This document shows positions 31,390 through 42,408 of a DNA stretch of 64,000 nucleotides, one piece after another. The first letter of the stretch is position 1; each line of letters starts with the position of its first letter. The notes beneath the pieces were generated by a model that worked only from the letters and a program-made list of their open reading frames with translations, did not search any database and was not told the DNA's origin. This DNA comes from Prostheceraeus crozeri (taxonomy: Eukaryota; Platyhelminthes; Polycladida; Euryleptidae). A program made the translations under genes and the position numbers. The DNA is taken from positions 1 through 64,000 of the forward strand of contig CAJQUW010011508.1 in assembly GCA_907163375.1 (NCBI GenBank), in the 5' to 3' direction.

Positions 31390-32056
31390 TTTGACGCTGA
31401 ATCCAAATCTGTCCTCCGTTTTCCCATCCGATGCTTCGTTTTGGCTCTACAGCCCAAAAACCAGCCCACATTCGCCCTTAACTCTGTCGCTTTTCCGAAA
31501 AATGTTGAAACTTTTTTCTCGCCGATTGAGCTGGAAATCACCCTACGGATGTAGAATTTGACGCTGATTCCAAATCTGGTCTCAGATCTACCATTGGAGC
31601 AGCCGTTTAGACGCTAGAGCCCAAAACATCCCACAGTCGCCGCTAACTCTGTCGTTTTTCGCCAATCTCCCAAATCTTAAATGGCGTTTCACATCTAAAC
31701 GAAGACAGATATAAACAAGCCGTTTCTTTCAGTGAATTTGTCTCACTCTTAGCTTTCAAACGAGCTATTGCACGACTTTCTACGATCTCTAGAACCAAAG
31801 TTGGAAGCAACGCTGCCGAGGGGGGGACGTCCCAAAAATTTTTTCTCTCCGATGGCGCTGGAAATCACCTTACCGATGCAGAATTTGACGCTGAATCCGA
31901 ATCTGGTCTCAGATCTACCATTGGAACAGCCGGTTAGACGCTAGAACCCAAAACATCCCACCGCTAACTCTGCCTAACCTGGTCGGCCGCCCAAGTCTAC
32001 ACGGACACTCAACCGAGGGGGGGCGCTGTGTTTAAAGTGGAGGTTTGCTTACTACT
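31390..32056 (-). repeat. Polinton right terminal inverted repeat
   Basis: Reverse complement of the left terminal repeat, ending GGTTTGCTTACTACT at 32056. It holds the same module series (TTCAGCGTCAAATTCT family, inverted) and a G-run near 32020. The outer 230 bp differ from the left repeat by only a few substitutions. Copies lie at 43260-43926 and 55130-55799. Confidence 0.9.
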
Positions 32057-32062
32057 AACTTC
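32057..32062. repeat. Polinton target-site duplication, right (AACTTC, one change)
   Basis: AACTTC against GACTTC on the left. Tandem copies 2 and 3 keep GACTTC at the same place, so the G-to-A change is private to copy 1. Confidence 0.8.
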
Positions 32063-32415
32063 TAATGTCAATTTGATGCTACAAATAGGGGATCCCAAGA
32101 TTCAAATGGACAGATTCGCCTGCACAACATATATGATTCTGAATATGCATATGTGGACGTGCAGTTTCTCCTCAATATATAGCTGGCATAGTAGCAGACT
32201 AGTCCAATGTACAGACATTGGACAATTAACAAACTTCACGACTCCGACAAAGCAGTATTGAACGGCCACATGATTATGCTATATCGGTGTCTGTACATAG
32301 GTACAAATTTATCTGAACTATAAAGGCAGGCTATGTACACACAGATGTGAAAAAATGGACATATCCAAAAAAATGAGAAGTGAAAAGGAATAATTAGACA
32401 TGTTAGACTTTTTTT

Positions 32416-33738
32416 GCAAAAGTCCTCGAAGCCTGTGTTTTGAAGTCCGTCAAACCAAAGTTATTGAGTCTCTATGGTCCTAACAGCTTCGGTTTCAAAC
32501 CTGGCACTTCGACTCTTCATGCCCACATTTCCATTCATAATGAATTGACAATTAATTTGGATAAACCCAGCAATAGTAGTGTTACGATGATTAGCTTTGA
32601 CATAACGAAAGCTTTTGACTCATTAAATCACGGCTGTCGTGTGAGAACTTTACAACGGGGAAATTTGCCTTCGTCATTTGTCCAATGGTGTATTAGTTAT
32701 CTGCAGGACCGCCGTCAAAGAGTCGGGCTGGACTCCAATATAAAGAGTGACGAATCATGTGCCATTTCTGGAGTGCCACAAGGCTCAATCATTTTGCCTT
32801 TCTTATTTGCAGCTCATATGGGCTCTTTGCAATCGTCTAATTCAAATAATTTCATGTTCAAGTACGCGGATGATATTATCACTTTGATTCCTAATGAACA
32901 CATGTCCAATGTTGAACACTGTATTGAGTGTGAAATTGGGCATGTAAAAAGTTGGTGCGAACAAAATGGTCTAACAATGAACAAGAAAAAGACTCAAATC
33001 ATGTTGGTCAAGAAAAACATTCCTACCTTATCATCGTCAATGTCATCTTTTAAAGCTGTACAATTTCTGAAAGTTCTTGGCATTACTTATGATCACCACT
33101 TATCTTGGGATTTGCATATTGACAACCAATGCAAGAAAGCCGTAAAACATATTTTTGACCCGAACTTTGAAGAAATTTTTGGCAAAGGAAGATCTCATTC
33201 GTATTTACAAAACTTTTGTCCTACCTATCCTCGAATATTGCAACCCTTTATTCATTGGTTTGCTTGACAAAAATTCCTGGAAGCTAGAGAAGATCCAAAG
33301 ACGATATAATCACACAATATGTGGTCTTCATTGTGATTGTGGAGAATTTCCGACCCTTGCCTCAAGAAGAAAATCTCAATCAATGAAATTATTTTCGGCT
33401 ATGTCCGACGCCAACCATGCTTTACATGCATTACCTCCTCCAACACTGCGATTTTCTGGACATTATGAGATGCCCTTGTGCAAAAGACAAAGACGATATA
33501 ATTCATATATACCACACTGAACGTCATTGTAAAACAATACTTGGACTTAGCATCCAATTTGCGTGTTCTTCAACTTCTGGGAATACTTTACTTTGAGTAT
33601 TGAGTATGTACACGCATCAATAACTTTGAAATTTATCGATGTATCATCTCGTAATTTGATCATGTTGCTGAAAACTATCTTCTGTACTGTCTGATTTTCA
33701 TTCTTACAATAAACGAGTATTACTATTATTATTATTAT
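32416..33738 (+). mobile_element. LINE A: 5'-truncated CR1/jockey-like reverse transcriptase
   Basis: The open frame starts inside the RT domain (AKVLEACVLKSV), then SFGFKPGTSTLHAH, SFDITKAFDSLNH (first catalytic Asp), SGVPQGSIILPFLF, FKYADDIITLI (catalytic YADD), FLKVLGITYDHHLSWDLHI and ILEYCNPLFIGLL. A frameshift near 33155 separates the last part, which ends at 33520. The 3' end is CAATAAACGAGTATTACTATTATT, a (TTA)n tail. No endonuclease part is present. It is a dead, truncated copy in the glycosyltransferase intron, and is duplicated with the tandem unit. Confidence 0.88.
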
Positions 33739-34395
33739 GTCAAAAATAATAAAAATGAAAATGTGAAGAAAAATAAAAATATCATAAAAATTAAATAAAG
33801 TGAATAATTTATAGCAAGGTAGCAAGTCAACCATATTTGCAAAAACAAAAAATAGATATAAAAGGAATTAAAAACAGAACTGTACAGCATATGATCTTCC
33901 GCTTGCATGCATTATTTTCTGTTTTAATAATTTCAGCAGGAAAAATAGGCTGATGTTGCGTTTCATGTGCGTGTCCGTTGTAGCCATGTAGCCGTTTCAC
34001 AACATGAACATGTTCCTTGTCATTGTACTGAACTTTCTACCGGTTTCGCCTAAAAAGAATTTACCATGCTGATCATCACCACAGTTGACTTTGTGCACAA
34101 TTCCAGTCTTGTCTTATTCGTTTGATTTTGCCATCATCAGAACATTCCGTAGACTTTTGTCAGGTTTGAAAATGACTTTTAAGCCACTGTTAAATCTGAC
34201 AAACGCGTTTTACCCGTTCGTTAGTACCTTCGCAAAAAAGTCTCTGGTATTTTCATCCCTTGTGTTTTGCAGTTTGTTCCGAGTAATATTTTAAGCTGGT
34301 CTGGACCATTCCCAGCCGTGCGAGAAAAGTCTGTAGACATCTCTCTATTTTGAGTTGCTTTAACAGATCAAACATCCAATTCAATTTAATTTCAG
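33739..34395 (+). other. Glycosyltransferase intron, 3' part
   Basis: No coding sequence recognised. It ends with the acceptor TTTAATTTCAG at 34385-34395. Repeated upstream of the other two exon copies. Confidence 0.55.
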
Positions 34396-34841
34396 GTGAT
34401 GTCTTGTATCGAACGGGGCCTCTGTTTCTGAATGCAATTTACTCAACCTGGCTGTCACGGATCAGAAGTAACCCAAGAATCAAGTCAGTAAATATTACTG
34501 AATCATACGTTTTCAATCCGTTGATTGATGCGGCAAGTATGGCTCGATTCAAATTATTTTGTCAAAAAGCTTGGCAGCGGAGCAATAGTCGACGTGACCA
34601 TTCATCAGTTGCTGTTAAAGACAATTGGCGCTTGAAAGGATGTGAATTCATGAGAAGAAATAACTTTCAAGTAACGGCCTATGAAAAGGCAGTAGAAAAT
34701 TCAACCTTGGTCCATCTATTTTATCATCTTGGTTACAATAGAGAAAGGCGAAAAATAAATCAACGAGTTAACATTTGCAGATTGCTGCCTCAAATGCAGA
34801 AATTTGATACAAATACGATGAGAAACGACAGCTTTCCATGA
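34396..34841 (+). CDS. Glycosyltransferase family 32, C-terminal exon (copy 1)
   Basis: Enters after TTTCAG in phase to complete the split codon left by exon 1 (C|GT = Arg). It reads DVLYRTGPLFLNAIYSTWL, the STGPxxLT-type block expected about 30 residues after the DxD region in this family, then ITESYVFNPL, the YFYPL-type block. A basic C-terminal part follows to TGA 34839-34841. AATTAAA lies downstream as a possible polyadenylation signal. About 148 codons. Exon 1 is 25.9 kb upstream, across the Polinton. The nearest copy is the natural splice partner; copies at 46266 and 58138 could serve as alternative last exons. Confidence 0.75.
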
Positions 34842-36384
34842 TTCAACTGGTTATCATTTGACAATTAAATGTTGCACTGTTTTATATAAATTTTCTGTAA
34901 AGCTTGGGTCGGCAAACGTAGGCTTACTTTTAATTCTCAATTTTTAGTACAGAACTGTTTGGCAAAAACTCTGTGAGTATTTAATCAGTGCTTCCGAAAA
35001 GTTGAGAGAAACTTGAAGAGAGAAAAGTTGAAATGCAGAATGATATAGATTATTATACTAAACTCTCTAAATATTAGTTCACGTCGTTCAACATACAACT
35101 AGCTGTTGTGCAAGACTCTTTACATGCAACTACAGGAAAACATAAAGCAGTTACCGATCTTTTCAATTACTGAGGTCGAGCAGTCATGGAACTTAATGGG
35201 CCCTTAACATCGGCCATGTACAGTATAAACTTTTGATGTAGACATTGGCCGGTGAGGAATCACCTGATGCAAAACCTGTCCACGCCACATTAAGCAAATT
35301 ATGTTCAGTTTGCGCTAAAACTAAAAGAGCTCCTTGATGTATGCTAAAACTGAAAGAGATTGAAATTAGAACTTGACTTTTTCCAAGGACCTATAAGTTT
35401 TCAGCGGATACATTTTGAAGCAACATAACTTAAGCACTTCGAAGTGGATCCAATATATCAATTTTGATGCCACGCTAACAAAGAAGATCGTGAGAGAAAG
35501 GAAGAGAGACAATTCACTCTAAAATTTGAACTTCAGCTGAATGAAGGATAATTAGTTTGCCATTGATTTTCTGTATTGAGGAGAAATGAAACATTTTAAA
35601 ATCTGGATTGTGCTTTTTCATTTTGGATTCAAGGTTTTGCACATTCTTTATTGATTTTATTCTCAATTATAAATGAGAATGTTGTTCTGATTATATATAC
35701 CTCCCGGGAATCGCCCAAGAATTGTGTCGGGCACCATGGCTTAGATGTTAGCTAAATAGGCACAATGCACATTGTTCAGTAACCAGAATATATACAGAAT
35801 TTTGTCGTTAAAGCGTCGCCTAGCAAAATCACAAAAGTTTTTAAATAAGTAGCGGCACGTTATGATAGAATCCTTTTCATGGCTGCTTCTAAGTCGTGTT
35901 GTATACTTAATAGGGCTGATTATAATTCGTACATACAAGTAAACTTTCGAGCAATAAAAAATTCCCTTAACTTGCGAAACCTGTATACCCCTGAGTTTGA
36001 ATTACACAATATAGTACTGTAGACACTTCGTCTCTTTTCACTCCACACTAACTTGGGGAAAGCGAGACTTACTATTCTAAACAATAGCTCCATTGGCTTG
36101 GATGACGGTACTGTATGACATGAATTGCGAGATTTTCAAAGTCATCACCTAGCTTGCTTAACCATAGACTTCGATTCTAGATACAAGCGGAATGTCTGAT
36201 ACAGTTCTTTTGTGTGAGTGCAATAAATCGCTCTCTTCGGTCGGTACCTTTGTAATTTCGAAAGATGCTCACAGTTAATTGCGTTTCGTGCCGTGACGTG
36301 CGGTAGTTGCTTAATTGAAGATGAGTCACACGAAGTAATAATCGAACCAAAATGAAAATAAGAGGCACAGCGTTACCCACAGTA
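34842..36384. other. Noncoding, no gene recognised
   Basis: Downstream of the glycosyltransferase exon; no supported features beyond a possible 3' UTR in the first hundred bases. Duplicated in copies 2 and 3. Confidence 0.5.
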
Positions 36385-36494
36385 TTAGACAGGTCGTCTC
36401 ACAGAATTAGATTGTTCCTTTCTAGTCAAACAGAAGAAGAGACGACCTGTCTAATTCTGTGGGTCGTCTCTTCCACTGTTTGACTAGAAAGGAA
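36385..36494. repeat. Interleaved perfect inverted repeats (pseudoknot topology)
   Basis: TTAGACAGGTCGTCTC (36385-36400) pairs with 36439-36454. TTCCTTTCTAGTCAAACAG (36415-36433) pairs with 36476-36494. Both are perfect, in the order A B A' B'. In addition ACAGAATTAG (36401-36410) pairs with 36451-36460, and GGTCGTCTC recurs directly at 36462. Copies at 48255-48364 and 60127-60236. Confidence 0.85.
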
Positions 36495-38649
36495 ACATTA
36501 GAACATGTAGCGTTAATGAAATGGCAAAGTTGCTGACATAATACCACAGGAATCGAACAATGAGCAACCAGTTCAACACTAAACACGTCAAACTGTGCAA
36601 AGTTTCAGTGACTGTTATCAGCCGGATCACACAGCAAGGAGACACAGTCAATGTTAAAGTTCTACAGAGAAGTTTGCGAACGTTTTTTCGTGCGCCTGCT
36701 AACTTTTTTGATACTGATCGGAGGGCCCAACATTATTGAGAAAACTGTAGCGCTATGATCTGAATTTTTCGTATCTGAAGGAATGGTGGCGATCGGATCA
36801 TTTTGAAGGAATTCACACCAATCCGCAAGCGACGCACGACTATTTTTTCTATCTCTGTAAGGTATTAAAAATTTCTTATTCCTCACTTAGTAAGTTCTTG
36901 CATGTACCATCGTTTTGAATCAGTCTGCACTTCTAGCAAAGTGATACGCTTAAGCAATCTAATTCTGTACCGTTACCACATGTTTGTAGTCATCTTCCTT
37001 GAGACTGAACAGTCAGCAAAAATATCAGATTCCTTTATCCATTTGTGTCATCGTGAAAATATTCGAAACACGTAGCAGCTATAAATGGTGATCATGGTGG
37101 TGGTCACGTTTCGGCCACGCAGGCTTTTTCACGTACGTGACTCAAACATTCTGTGCATCCGATACAAAGCCGACAGCTACATCTTTTGGAGTTACGGAAG
37201 GCATGGACGAGGACAAAGCTTGCGTTGACAAAATATGCATCAGAGTTTTCGCTAGTGCGAATCAAAGTCAATGACTAAGCAAAGTGAGGAGTTCGAAAAT
37301 TTCAAATTTCATGTCAGGGAGTCTATGAAAATTAACGGAACTACTTATGCACACATTATGCTTCGAATTCCTCAAGTTCGTGTAAATGTAGACCTATGTC
37401 GTAGGTAAGCTACATATAGTGTGATCTATTGTTCGAACTAAGCTCACAGAAATTTTGCAATTTCAGAAACAGTTGCTGTCAAAAGTTGCAACTCAAGAAA
37501 TTGACCATGTGGCGATAAGCACTCATTTAGATAAGATCCATGTCAGAGTTGGAACCGGGCCTGGGCCTGGGCCGGGCTTGGACCTGTGAATGGGAAACTC
37601 GCAAAGGCCTGGACGGGCCTTGGCCCGTGAATATTGGGTGCATATATTGCAACCAGATTACTGTTTCAATGATTGACAGGCCAGATGTTAAAGCCATCTT
37701 ATTATCCCGTGCCTAAAAGCATTAAGCTACTGAGGTGTGAAGACAACAAATAGAGATTTTTATTGCTGTCTTATTCAGTGATCCTTCGTTTCTCATTCTT
37801 GTTGTGTACGATATTTCAGGCATATATATGGCAGCCGCCATACCAATCATATGATCAGCATACACGAAAGTTTGTCTGAAAGAATTCGAAAGATCTCGGT
37901 TTGTATAGAATGATGCAGTTTGTTATTGTTACTTTTAGATTGATATCGTTTGTTGAAAGTTGTTCCTTCGATCATTAAAGTCCTAACATAAACTATTTAT
38001 CATGAGCATGATTTCATCAAAGCTACACTTTGTGCTAGGCATGCTCCAAAAAGATCATAAAGTCATCTTATGGATTGCCCTTCAACTCATGAACACATTG
38101 AATCTAGTCTAATGGTCAAAAGTATGTGTAATGACATATTTCTAAATGAAAATGTTTGGTGTTTAACTTGGACGAAATGTGGAACAGATATGGAAACTAT
38201 GCAAGAAATATAACAGGAAAACACAAAATTTTTGACGCTCTGTTACAAAGCGTGATTGCTGAAGGTTGATCCAATCATCACCCATTTGATGTTGTGTGAT
38301 CATCGGTAACAGAAAGACTTCGCCATGATGATTATCGTGGTGAAGAATTGTAAGTATGCTAGCTCTTCCATTCAGTCGCCGTTCTTTTCACCTAGTATTT
38401 GGATTTCGAGCTCTTCGGCATTGTGTGCATATTGTACTCTCACCCTCAAATGCAATCATTGCAATGTGGTAATAGAGATATGCATTGGCTTCAAAATGAG
38501 ACCTTATTTGTTAATTTCTGTTGCACAATTAGAAAGTTATGCTACATTGAAATTTAATCACATTTTCTATGCTGTATCCTGTATTTTTCAACTACAACAT
38601 CTAATTTTCGCGCCTAGAATCCACTAACGAAACCAAGAAATGTCCGTGC
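36495..38649. other. Noncoding, with a GGGCCT-rich patch
   Basis: No gene recognised. At about 37553-37630 the DNA turns GC-rich with repeated GGGCCTGG/GGGCCGGG motifs, unlike the AT-rich surroundings. Repeated in copies 2 and 3. Confidence 0.45.
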
Positions 38650-38925
38650 TCCGCACAGGAGATTTTCAATGACGCAAGTCGGACAATTTGACGCAGAAAA
38701 CCATTTTTACCAACTGAATTCGTCACTTCAGATACGTGACGTGACGCAAGTGGTATATTAGACGCAAGAAGTATATTTTTACTCAAGCTGAAGTAAATGA
38801 AAATTGAAGTCAGACTTTTTGACGTAGTTCGTATATTTGACTCAAAATCATGAGATAAATTCTGAAAACCTCCTGACGCGTCCGAACAATTTGACGCATT
38901 TGGTATATCTGACTCAAAAACGATC
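38650..38925 (+). repeat. Degenerate short tandem motif TGACGCA...GTATAT...TGACTCA
   Basis: At least five imperfect units combine TGACGCAA or TGACGTA, then GTATATTT, then TGACTCAAAA or TTACTCAA. TGACTCA is the consensus AP-1 site and TGACGTGACGCAA is CRE-like, so it could be a cluster of bZIP binding sites or simply a decayed satellite. Copies at about 50520-50795 and 62391-62666. Confidence 0.55.
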
Positions 38926-39379
38926 GGTAATGCAATGCGGCATGTTAAGATCTAAATATACGGTCAGAAGTTCTCTCAACAATTTCATGTATCGACTAAA
39001 GCGCTTATCTCAAAAGAACAAGTTAACATGGAATCAAATAGACCTATATCAAATGATGCCCAAGATTTACAATCTTAATTCAGACAACGGTTCATGGTAA
39101 ATTTTGCACAACAGAAATAAGGCGATCATGCTTTCTTCTAATTCAATGTTATCCACTGTTAGAATTATTTGTCAGGATAATTTGCTCTAAGTTTTAATGA
39201 TCATCACACTATAAATGAGCTAATCGCCGGAGTAATTTTCTGTCAACTGGAACATTCATCGTAATTGAAATATAATTTGCAGAATGTTCGAATCGATTAA
39301 TTAGAAAATTGCCATCTCATGTCAAGTAATGAGACCGGAAAGTTGACACACCGCTTATCAGGGGGGCAACGACATGACT

Positions 39380-39381
<2 letters not shown>

Positions 39382-39417
<36 letters not shown>
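39382..39417 (+). repeat. (AAT)n microsatellite, 3' tail of LINE B
   Basis: About twelve AAT units. On the minus strand it is the (ATT)n tail directly after CAATAAACGTGA at the end of LINE B. Copies at 51252-51287 and 63122-63158. Confidence 0.85.
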
Positions 39418-39418
<1 letters not shown>

Positions 39419-42087
39419 CACGTTTATTGAATAAAGTTAGTCCCAATAATGAGAATCGTGAGACAAGAGCACAGATCACACAAATAATACTCAAAATTAA
39501 AAGCAAAACAAGGAAAAGTCAAACACATAAGTCAATGAAAAAGGAAGTCTCTCGCTGGAAAAAGTTGACAAGCATCATCAGAGTGAAAAACCATCATTAC
39601 ACAACTTACTCATGTATACAAAGAAACTATTGCTTCGCATCATCGTACGACAAGTAGGCAAGCGAAATTTGTTACTGATACACATAACCTGAGGACTATA
39701 CCGATGAAGAGGATGTTCCTCATCATCCACAATTTTTCTGAAAAGCTTATAACTTAAAATCAGTCGTCGGTAATTCAGTGGGACAAACCTAGGGCAATCA
39801 CATTTCAGTTTACATATAATGCGGTGACATATATTTTGGAAACGTTCCAACAAGTTGGAAGAAGAGATCTGTAAACAGACAAAAAGAGGCGAACAATACT
39901 CCAAAATGCTTCTAATACACGAAAAATATATATCAATAAGAAACTCGTTAGAAACAATGTTCTTCAGTTGCCACAAAACGTGAATCTTTCTGGACGCCTT
40001 CTTCAAAATTTCAGAGACATGACAATTCCAAGATAGTCTAGGATCAAATATAACACCAAGCAATTTCAAAAATTTAACATAAGGAATATCATTTATCAGA
40101 AATGAAATTATGTCAAAATGACTAATGTTGGCAAAAAACGTTTGATTACATTTTGCCGTGTTTACAAACATGCCATTTTCATCCGTCCATACTCTCACAT
40201 GCTCATACAGGGTGGTCATTAAGTCACAAGTCGCTTCTCGAAAAGAGACAGGACAACATATCGTAATGTCATCGGCATATTTAGTTAACAAAGACTTTTC
40301 TGATGGCAAGAATAAATCACTCATGAAAAGGCCAAAAAGAATAGGCCCCAACGACGAGCCCTGAGACACATCGCTCGTAACTGGCAAGAAGGAGCTGCAT
40401 AATGTCTTCCACCTTACTCTTTGCTGTCTATTACACAGGAAATTAGTCACAAAGGAAAGCAAAAAAGTTGTCAACATTCCTGTCAGACATTTTTTTAATT
40501 GACAGTTGATGAGGAACACGGTCAAAACCTTTGGAAAGATCTATAGCTAATACATGAACAGCAGAAACATGAGAGTCTTGCAAGGTACGAGTCACATATT
40601 CTTGTATCTCAATCAATCCACATGGCGTCGAAGATTTGGGTCTGTATCCAAACTGAGATGAATCAAAAAGATTTGTGATACTTTTTTTGCAAAAGTGTAC
40701 AATACGCCGCTCTAGAATGCGAGCTGGAACACACAATAATGAAATAGGACGAGTGTTACTTTAAATGGGAGGAGTAGTCTTTGGAAGAGGAACTACATCC
40801 GCTCTTTTCCAAAAGGCAGGAAAATTTGCTTCCTCTAGACAACGATTGAACAACAATTGCAGAGGTTTGGAAAGCACACTTAGACCAAATTATTGATGGT
40901 ACTAGATCTGAGCCAGGTGATGTTTTAGGGTTGACCCTCGCCAAGCAATCAAAAACTTCATGTTCACAAAATTCAAACGGTACAATAAAGGGACGATGAT
41001 CAGGTACAAAGGGATCATTACCAAAATTGGAATTATACAATTCATTTAGATAGCACAGAATCTCAGCAGTGTTCTTATTCGGATCACAGTTTGGTAACCA
41101 ATTCTTATTATGATCCCTTCCCTTGAGTGTCCTATATACACTCCAGATAGATTTGTTTTCATTTACGAGGTACTTCTCTGCTTGCCCAGTTCTGTTTCGC
41201 TGCTATGATTGCATTCCTTACTTTCAGTTTGTAATGATTATACAAATCCCAATTCCTCTGTCGATATGCTAAATATCTCTTGTTGATCGATACATTTATA
41301 ATAGATGACATCCAAGGTTTATCTCTTGTTGTGGTCTCAATGATATTTGTAGGAATAGTTTGTAAAGCACGATGTAGAACATAGTAAAAGAAATCACAGG
41401 CTGAATCGATGTCCAACACATTGAAAGATGTATTCCAATCAACAGCATTGAGAATTTCAACAGCTTTAAGGATATTTGAATCACGCAAGTCCATAACTCG
41501 AACAGTATTTGACGGAAAAATGAAAGTACGATCAGGATGCATTATAAAGATATTATGATCACTATTCGATAGCGGAGGATGAAAAACAGGTGAGTTATAC
41601 ATAGAGAAGAGTTTCTTTGGAATAAGAAACTTGTCCAACACAACGCTACCTCGAGTGGGATAATTGACAACATTTACAAGATCGTAGCATGCCTCAAGAA
41701 AAGAAGTATATCCACTCGATTGAAATCACCGGCAATAAATATGCTTAAATTTGGGAATTTAAGCAGGCAGTCATCAACAATAGAAGCAATATAATCACAA
41801 GCCACTTGTTGTTGATGAGTATTTAAGATACCACCGTGTGGGATATAGATGCCACAAAAAAGACATGCAAAGTCTTTGAAATTCAGCCGAAGCACAAGAC
41901 ATTCAACATCTGGACTACAAGAGGCATTGAACAGTGAATTCTCATTAAAATGTGATTTTACGTAGATGCAAATACCCCCACCTTTCCTTCCATCTGTTCT
42001 ATCGGCACGAAACGAAGAAAAGCCTTCCACAAATAATAGATCATCATCAAAAGTCGGATCCAACCATGATTCGGTTATAACAAAAAT
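39382..42087 (-). mobile_element. LINE B (copy 1): endonuclease and reverse transcriptase, 5' end lost at the tandem junction
   Basis: On the minus strand in order: apurinic-type endonuclease (ITESWLDPTFDDD, RKGGGICIYVKS, FIAGDFNR, SDHNIFI); linker DKPWMSSII and AYRQRNW; RT start NPKTSPGSDLVPSIIW; FGYRPKSSTPCGLIE; VLAIDLSKGFDRVPH; SQGSSLGPILFGLFMSD; TKYADDITI; LLGVIFDPRLSWNCHV; and RSILEYCSPLFV. Coding is broken into five frames (near 41.66, 41.15, 40.75 and 40.5 kb), so it is dead. It ends in CAATAAACG and a (ATT)n tail. The 5' end stops exactly at the 42087/42088 unit junction. Confidence 0.9.
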
Positions 42088-42408
42088 GATGGTGTCAATT
42101 GCATCTTGCAATTCTGCGTCTAAATCGACTGTTGTTTCGTTGAAGAAGGCTGTGATCACTTTGCCGATGTCTGATGTCGTATAATTGCTAGCCTTCTTAA
42201 TCGGACATTCGGCGTGAGCGGCATAAAGTGCTGTCTGATCTTTGCCTTTTAAAAATTTCAGGCAATGTATGCAGCCGTAAATAACGGCTCTTTTCTCGTG
42301 AAAGTGAGGAGCATTCTTGTACTTGTTAATGTGGCGTTTGAATTCGCCGCCTCTCTTTATCTCTCCACAAGAGCACTTCTTAAATAAAAGTTTGCTATTT
42401 CCTCCCAT
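41674..42408 (-). CDS. Chimeric ORF: Polinton zinc domain fused to LINE endonuclease (junction 1/2)
   Basis: 244 codons. The first 107 (42408-42088) are identical to the start of the Polinton zinc/coiled-coil protein, including CSCGEIKRGGEF and CIHCLKFL. At the unit junction the frame continues without a break into the LINE B endonuclease domain (VITESWLDPTFDDD, GGGICIYVKS, IFIAGDFNR), ending at 41674 before the endonuclease is complete. The copied Polinton promoter (TATAAA 30 bp before TCATCC, about 42456-42424) lies upstream, so it may be transcribed. It arose by duplication, not by domain evolution; activity is doubtful because SDH and the RT lie in other frames. Confidence 0.7.
   Translation of the reverse strand: MGGNSKLLFKKCSCGEIKRGGEFKRHINKYKNAPHFHEKRAVIYGCIHCLKFLKGKDQTALYAAHAECPIKKASNYTTSDIGKVITAFFNETTVDLDAELQDAIDTIIFVITESWLDPTFDDDLLFVEGFSSFRADRTDGRKGGGICIYVKSHFNENSLFNASCSPDVECLVLRLNFKDFACLFCGIYIPHGGILNTHQQQVACDYIASIVDDCLLKFPNLSIFIAGDFNRVDILLFLRHATIL

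Larger units (their letters stand above)
9822..32056. mobile_element. Polinton/Maverick self-synthesising DNA transposon (virus-like), degenerate
   Basis: This 22.2 kb element starts with AG and ends with CT inside long inverted repeats and is flanked by a 6-bp duplication. It carries the diagnostic set: protein-primed DNA polymerase B, retroviral-type integrase with chromodomain, FtsK/HerA-type packaging ATPase, adenain-like protease, double-jelly-roll major capsid protein, and further conserved structural ORFs. At least twelve in-frame stops or frameshifts hit these genes, so the copy cannot make particles or replicate alone. It carries extra genes at both ends, and is somewhat longer than the usual 15-20 kb. 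It sits in the intron of the glycosyltransferase gene. Confidence 0.95.
30219..42087 (+). repeat. Tandem duplication unit, copy 1 (11,869 bp)
   Basis: The unit begins at GATGGTGTCAATTGC inside the Polinton zinc/coiled-coil gene. It contains the right Polinton end, LINE fragment A, the glycosyltransferase C-terminal exon, noncoding repeats and LINE B up to its endonuclease domain. The next unit starts at 42088 with the same GATGGTGTCAATTGC. Copies differ at scattered single bases and run lengths only, apart from one diverged patch in copy 2. Confidence 0.95.

Noticed and set aside
37553..37630. CpG-island-like promoter at the GGGCCT-rich patch
   Set aside because: Short simple-sequence expansion, no adjacent gene start.
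38650..38925. CRISPR-like array
   Set aside because: Units are degenerate with no constant spacer length, and the context is eukaryotic.
39297..39506. Leu-rich, membrane-like ORF on the minus strand
   Set aside because: Again a reading of the (AAT)n microsatellite, not a membrane protein.
39319..39657. ORF with a poly-Asn stretch (also at 51189 and 63060)
   Set aside because: It is the (AAT)n tail of LINE B read on the opposite strand, with antisense RT sequence around it.
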